Of a DNA stretch of 64,000 bases, positions 60,540 to 64,000 are shown in pieces. Source of the stretch: Mytilus trossulus (lineage: Eukaryota; Mollusca; Bivalvia; Mytilida; Mytilidae). A program made the translations under genes and the position numbers. The DNA lies in NCBI RefSeq assembly GCF_036588685.1, contig NC_086378.1, positions 38,727,578 to 38,791,577 of the forward strand, given 5' to 3'. Below the pieces are notes generated by a model. The model ran no database searches and was not told where the DNA came from. It saw only the letters and a program-made list of their open reading frames with translations. Within the stretch, counting starts at the first letter, position 1; each line of letters opens with the position of its first letter.

Positions 60540-61385
60540 TAATGCAGTAAAGAACAGTTAAAGCAAAAACCACCAAAATTCATAATTGATCTGTATTTTG
60601 TTGTAATAGCATTGGGTATAAGTTTCATAGCATTTGGTGGAGGCATGAGTTAGAGAATGGAAACGAAGTATTCAGCAGTTTTTCCATTTGTAAAGGGGCT
60701 GACTCTAGAATAATAAAAGTGACAACCCCAAAAATCTAACTACTTCAGTATTTTGTGATAATTAGCATTGTGTACAAGTTTAATAGCATGTGGTTTGAGT
60801 ATTAAAGAGAAAAAAAACGAAATATTTAGCAAATTTTCCAATTGTAAAGGGGTTCAACTCTAGAATAGTTTAAGTGACGACATCAAAATTCAAACTTGAT
60901 ATGTATTTAGTTGTAATAAGCATTTGGTTTATGTGCATAGCATTTGGTTGAAGCAAACTAAAGTTAGAGAATGGAAACGAAATATTCAGCAAATTCTTCA
61001 TTTGTTAATGGGATGACTCTAGAACATTAAAAGTGACACACCTTAAATTCTAACTTGATCTGTATTTTGTGGTTATAAGCATTGTGAATAAGTTTCATAG
61101 CATATGGCTGAGGCAAACTAAAGTAAGAGGATGGAAACGAAAAATTTAGCAATATTTCAAATTATAAAGGAGCATGACTGGAGAACAGTTAAAGTGATGG
61201 CCCCAAAATTCTAACTTGATCTGTATGTTGGAGTTATAAGCATTGTGTATAAATTTCATTTCATTTGGTTGAGTCAAACTAAAGTTAGAGAATAGAAACC
61301 AACTTTGGGACGTACAGTGCAAAACATGTTCAGACAGACAAGGGTGAACATTAATGCCCCTCTGCTATGGTGGGGGCATAAAAAC
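60540..61385. mobile_element. Tandem-core element, five ~155-161-bp units
   Basis: Units anchored at CATAGCATTTGG or variants (60626, 60781, 60936, 61096, 61257), each with GAGAATGGAAACGAA, CTCTAGAA and 'TCTAACTTGATCTGTATTTT'. The 3' end has ACAGACAAGGGTGAAC and GTGGGGGCATAAAAA. It lies downstream of PFDN4. Confidence 0.65.
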
Positions 61386-61593
61386 ACACATCTACATCTG
61401 CGACTCATCACTCAAGTATAAATTTTACTTTGAAGTCTTCCAACATGTACAGTATTTATTATTCTCTGCTTTCCTTGGACAAATGCTATGTGGGTGACTA
61501 ACACATACTGTTTAACAGTAAATAACTCAATACCACAAACCAGAAATGAATTTATTTATAAATGGTCTCAAATTATATTAGTGAGTTCAATAG

Positions 61594-64000
61594 CTATGAA
61601 TCATCTTCAGCCTCTAAATTAATCTCATTTCCAAATTTAGCATAAAGCTCAACTTTTAGATCTTGGAGTATCTTTTTGTGAAATTCAGCCTGGTTTTCTA
61701 TGGTTTTGATCTCCTCTTCTAAAGTAGCTTTGGCTTTTTCTAACATTTCTCCTACTCCATCTGTTGTAAAACTTACAAATACTTCACCAATCTGATATGT
61801 AAGATATGTTAAGGATAAATGCATTATTATCTTGATGATAGACAGGTAATTTATGATCTCTTGTGTTACAGGTTTACCTTGGTATTTAAACATTTTACCA
61901 GATTATGCTTGATGTTGCTTAGGTTTCAGTGGCAAATGTCTCCTGCATATTCAGGACAAGAACTAATTAATAATAAATGCAATACTGAATAGGCCCCCTT
62001 AAACTGACCTAACCACAAACTAACACAATGCTCAAGCCAAAGCAAACAAAGCAAAATATTTCAGCCTAGTTGAGACAAAATCTTTGAGCTATTTTTTTTT
62101 TAGAGATCTACATCTGTATACCATCTAATATCTAACTGTAGGAATAGATTAAGTTATTACAACCTCATGAAAAACAAAACTTGTTACAACAAGCTTTTAA
62201 ACTTCAATGTTGCTTTCTATAAAATTTGTAATGTTTTACTACTGTTTAATAAGAGGGTGAAGTTTGCACCTGTCCTAAATTAGAAACCTGTTGATCAGTG
62301 ATTGTCTTATGTTAATGTGTTTCTCGTTTTTCGTTTTTGTATATACAGATTAAACCACAAACCAATTCAAGTGCTATTTTATAGTGTGTCTTTCTATGTT
62401 GTGATTATACACTATTGTTTTTGGCAAGGTTGGTACCTATTAAAACGTTTAAATCTGCTGCATTTGTTTACACCTGTCCTAAGTCAGATGTCTGATGTTA
62501 ATAGTTGTTGTTTGTTGATGTTGTTCATAAGTGTTTCTCGTTTATCAATTAGATTAGACCTTTGGTTTTCCCCTTTGAACTAGTCATTTTTTGGGGCCTT
62601 TATGGCTTGCTGTTTGGTGTGAGCTAAGGCTCCCTGTTGAAGACCATACTTTGAATTATAATGGTTTTTCTTTTACAAATTGTGAATTGTCTTATTGGCA
62701 TTCATATCACAACTTCTTATATCTACATGTATAAACCTTGGTTTTTCTGTTTGAATCATTTCACATTTATAGTAATTTTTATGGTCCTTTATATCTAGCT
62801 GTTCAGTGTGAGCCAATACAAGGCTCTTTGTCGTCAAAGGCTGTACTATGACCTTTAATGGTTTACTTTTTAGAAACTGTGACTTTGATGGAGAGTCTCA
62901 TTGGCACTCATACCAAATCTTCTTTTAATATTTAATTAGCAGTTATCTCTCCTGAACTATAGACTCCTGTTAACAATTTTAAAATGTAAATTGTATATGT
63001 AAAGGATATGGAACAGGTTCTGTATCATCTTCTCTCATCAAAAGGTCATTTTCTGCATCCTCTACATTTTGGAGCTCTTTCTACAAAAACATGTCGAATA
63101 TTATACTTTTTTCATTAACATTAATATAACTACATGTAACTAAATTAAACACAAAAATTTCAATATAGGGTTTATGGAATCACACTCTTTTTCCACTCTA
63201 GATAAATAAAGTTTGAAACTTTAAAATATGAGGTTTACCATTAAACTATCCAGAGAAGATAAATAATATAATAAACAGTATAACGTGGTAGAATCTGTTT
63301 CTCAAATGATTTACTACATTGATTCATTATTCCTGGTATACCTGTTTTTGTGCAATTTGTGGGTACAGGTTAACAACAAATCTAATTGTTCAATGAAGTA
63401 CAAATTTTCTAAAGACTTGTTTAAGAATTCATTCTTTCATGCAATGCTTTATCTTTATACTGAGCATAGGCAAGGTGTTAAATGTTGAAAAATAAAATGC
63501 CTACCCTGGCATGTTTAAATTCACATAGAGCATGTGATTGGTAGAATTCTTTTTATTCTTACAGGAAATATTTAGAATTTTGTACTTCGCAGCAGACTAC
63601 ATTGTATATAATATGCATTCAAAAGGAAATTATTCTGATTTGATGATGCCAAAACATTTTAGGAAATCAACTTTTCATGAAAAAAATTAACTTACTTTTA
63701 AAATAATTTAAAATTATAATAGCGGAAAACAAATCTCCATTTTGATTTCAGGCATTGTTCAAAACAGAGTTGACATCAAGTTTGCAAGTTTAGTTTTAAA
63801 AACATGCATGACATGTACATTAATTAAAAAAAAACTCAATTACATATTACGAAATATTACATGCAAAATTGTAATTAAATAATTGAAAATTTTCAAGTCA
63901 ACATTAATAACTTTTGGTTGTTGTAATCATTGAGTCAATACAATATTGACATATAATACTATCATAACTGTGCTTTTACCTTTTTATTTTTCACCTCTTC
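61594..64000 (-). CDS. PFDN4: Prefoldin subunit 4, 5'-partial, three exons
   Basis: Exons in transcript order (minus): 63980-64000 (cut by the window edge, encoding EEVKNKK), 63010-63080 (ELQNVEDAENDLL...) and 61594-61798 (YQIGEVFVSF...LYAKFGNEINLEAEDDS, stop TAG). The joined frame matches human PFDN4 closely (LQNLEDACDD, PYQIGDVFIS, LYAKFGSNINLEADES). Family knowledge: a beta-class subunit of the hexameric prefoldin co-chaperone that delivers nascent actin and tubulin to the CCT chaperonin; helices on each side of the beta hairpin form the coiled-coil tentacle. Only the downstream part is here. The last intron (61799-63009) lacks GT-AG ends but fits a U12 AT-AC intron, and only that splicing gives the conserved P-Y-Q-I-G junction. 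Confidence 0.95.
61799..63009 (-). other. PFDN4: U12-type AT-AC intron of PFDN4
   Basis: The 5' splice site reads GTTCC|ATATCCTTT (63009 downward), a perfect U12 donor. The branch site TCCTTAAC lies at 61815-61808, its adenines about 10 bases before the terminal AC at 61800-61799. Splicing gives CC+A TAT CAG ATT (PYQI). The 1.2-kb intron also contains CCACATC-family repeats at 62255-62925. Confidence 0.9.
62255..62925 (+). repeat. Clustered copies of the CCACATC-family repeat inside the PFDN4 intron
   Basis: Three partial plus-strand copies in series: a start at 62255-62345 (GCACCTGTCCTAAATTAGAA), a longer one at 62380-62740 (CACCTGTCCTAAGTCAGATG to TTGTCTTATTGGCATTCATA) and a 3' part at 62740-62925 (TCATTGGCACTCATACCAAA). 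All are antisense to PFDN4. Confidence 0.7.

Overview
This is a AT-rich invertebrate nuclear window with intron-containing genes. The interspersed repeats (the 'GTTGTCTCATTGGCACTCA...CCACATCTT' and 'TTGACACATTCTCCATTTCC' families, and elements built of ~165-bp tandem units) resemble those I know from marine mussels, so Mytilus or a close relative is the most likely source. That is pattern memory, not a database match. No bacterial genes, CRISPR array, rRNA or convincing tRNA was seen.

Layout. (1) 1047-7584, plus: the last six coding exons of TBC1D20, an ER-membrane Rab GAP; the 5' exons lie before the window or were not recognised. (2) about 12949-28348, minus: an FBXO15-like F-box gene, with twelve exons supported by splice phase; its start codon was not found. 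(3) 37474-40471, minus: the 3' half of URI1, an unconventional prefoldin; its N-terminal prefoldin exons were not found. (4) 52471-55942, plus: a C2H2 zinc-finger gene with two exons seen and the 5' end missing. (5) 61594-64000, minus: prefoldin subunit 4 (PFDN4), three exons, the first cut by the window edge. Its last intron has the hallmarks of a U12-type AT-AC intron.

Major structure. A 6,275-bp block (27176-33450), carrying two FBXO15-like exons, recurs in direct orientation at 41272-47546 at a constant offset of 14,096 and is almost identical. The two copies bracket a 7.8-kb segment (33451-41271) that holds the truncated URI1. A repeat cut at each junction suggests the ancestral order was left flank of copy 1, block, right flank of copy 2, with 'segment plus second block copy' added later. 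Otherwise the arrangement is an assembly artefact.

Mobile DNA makes up much of the rest. There are Helitron-like or pearl-like elements with tandem cores (1942-3036; 48166-51149, seventeen 166-bp units), a 94-bp hAT-like foldback with 8-bp target duplication, a Harbinger-like MITE with TAA duplication, other inverted-repeat elements, and decayed retroelement fragments at 51.7, 58.3 and 60 kb.

The genes do not form one pathway. URI1 and PFDN4 are both prefoldin-family, and TBC1D20 serves ER-Golgi traffic. I found no clearly new molecular system; the duplication around URI1, the AT-AC intron and the tandem-core transposons are the most unusual signals.
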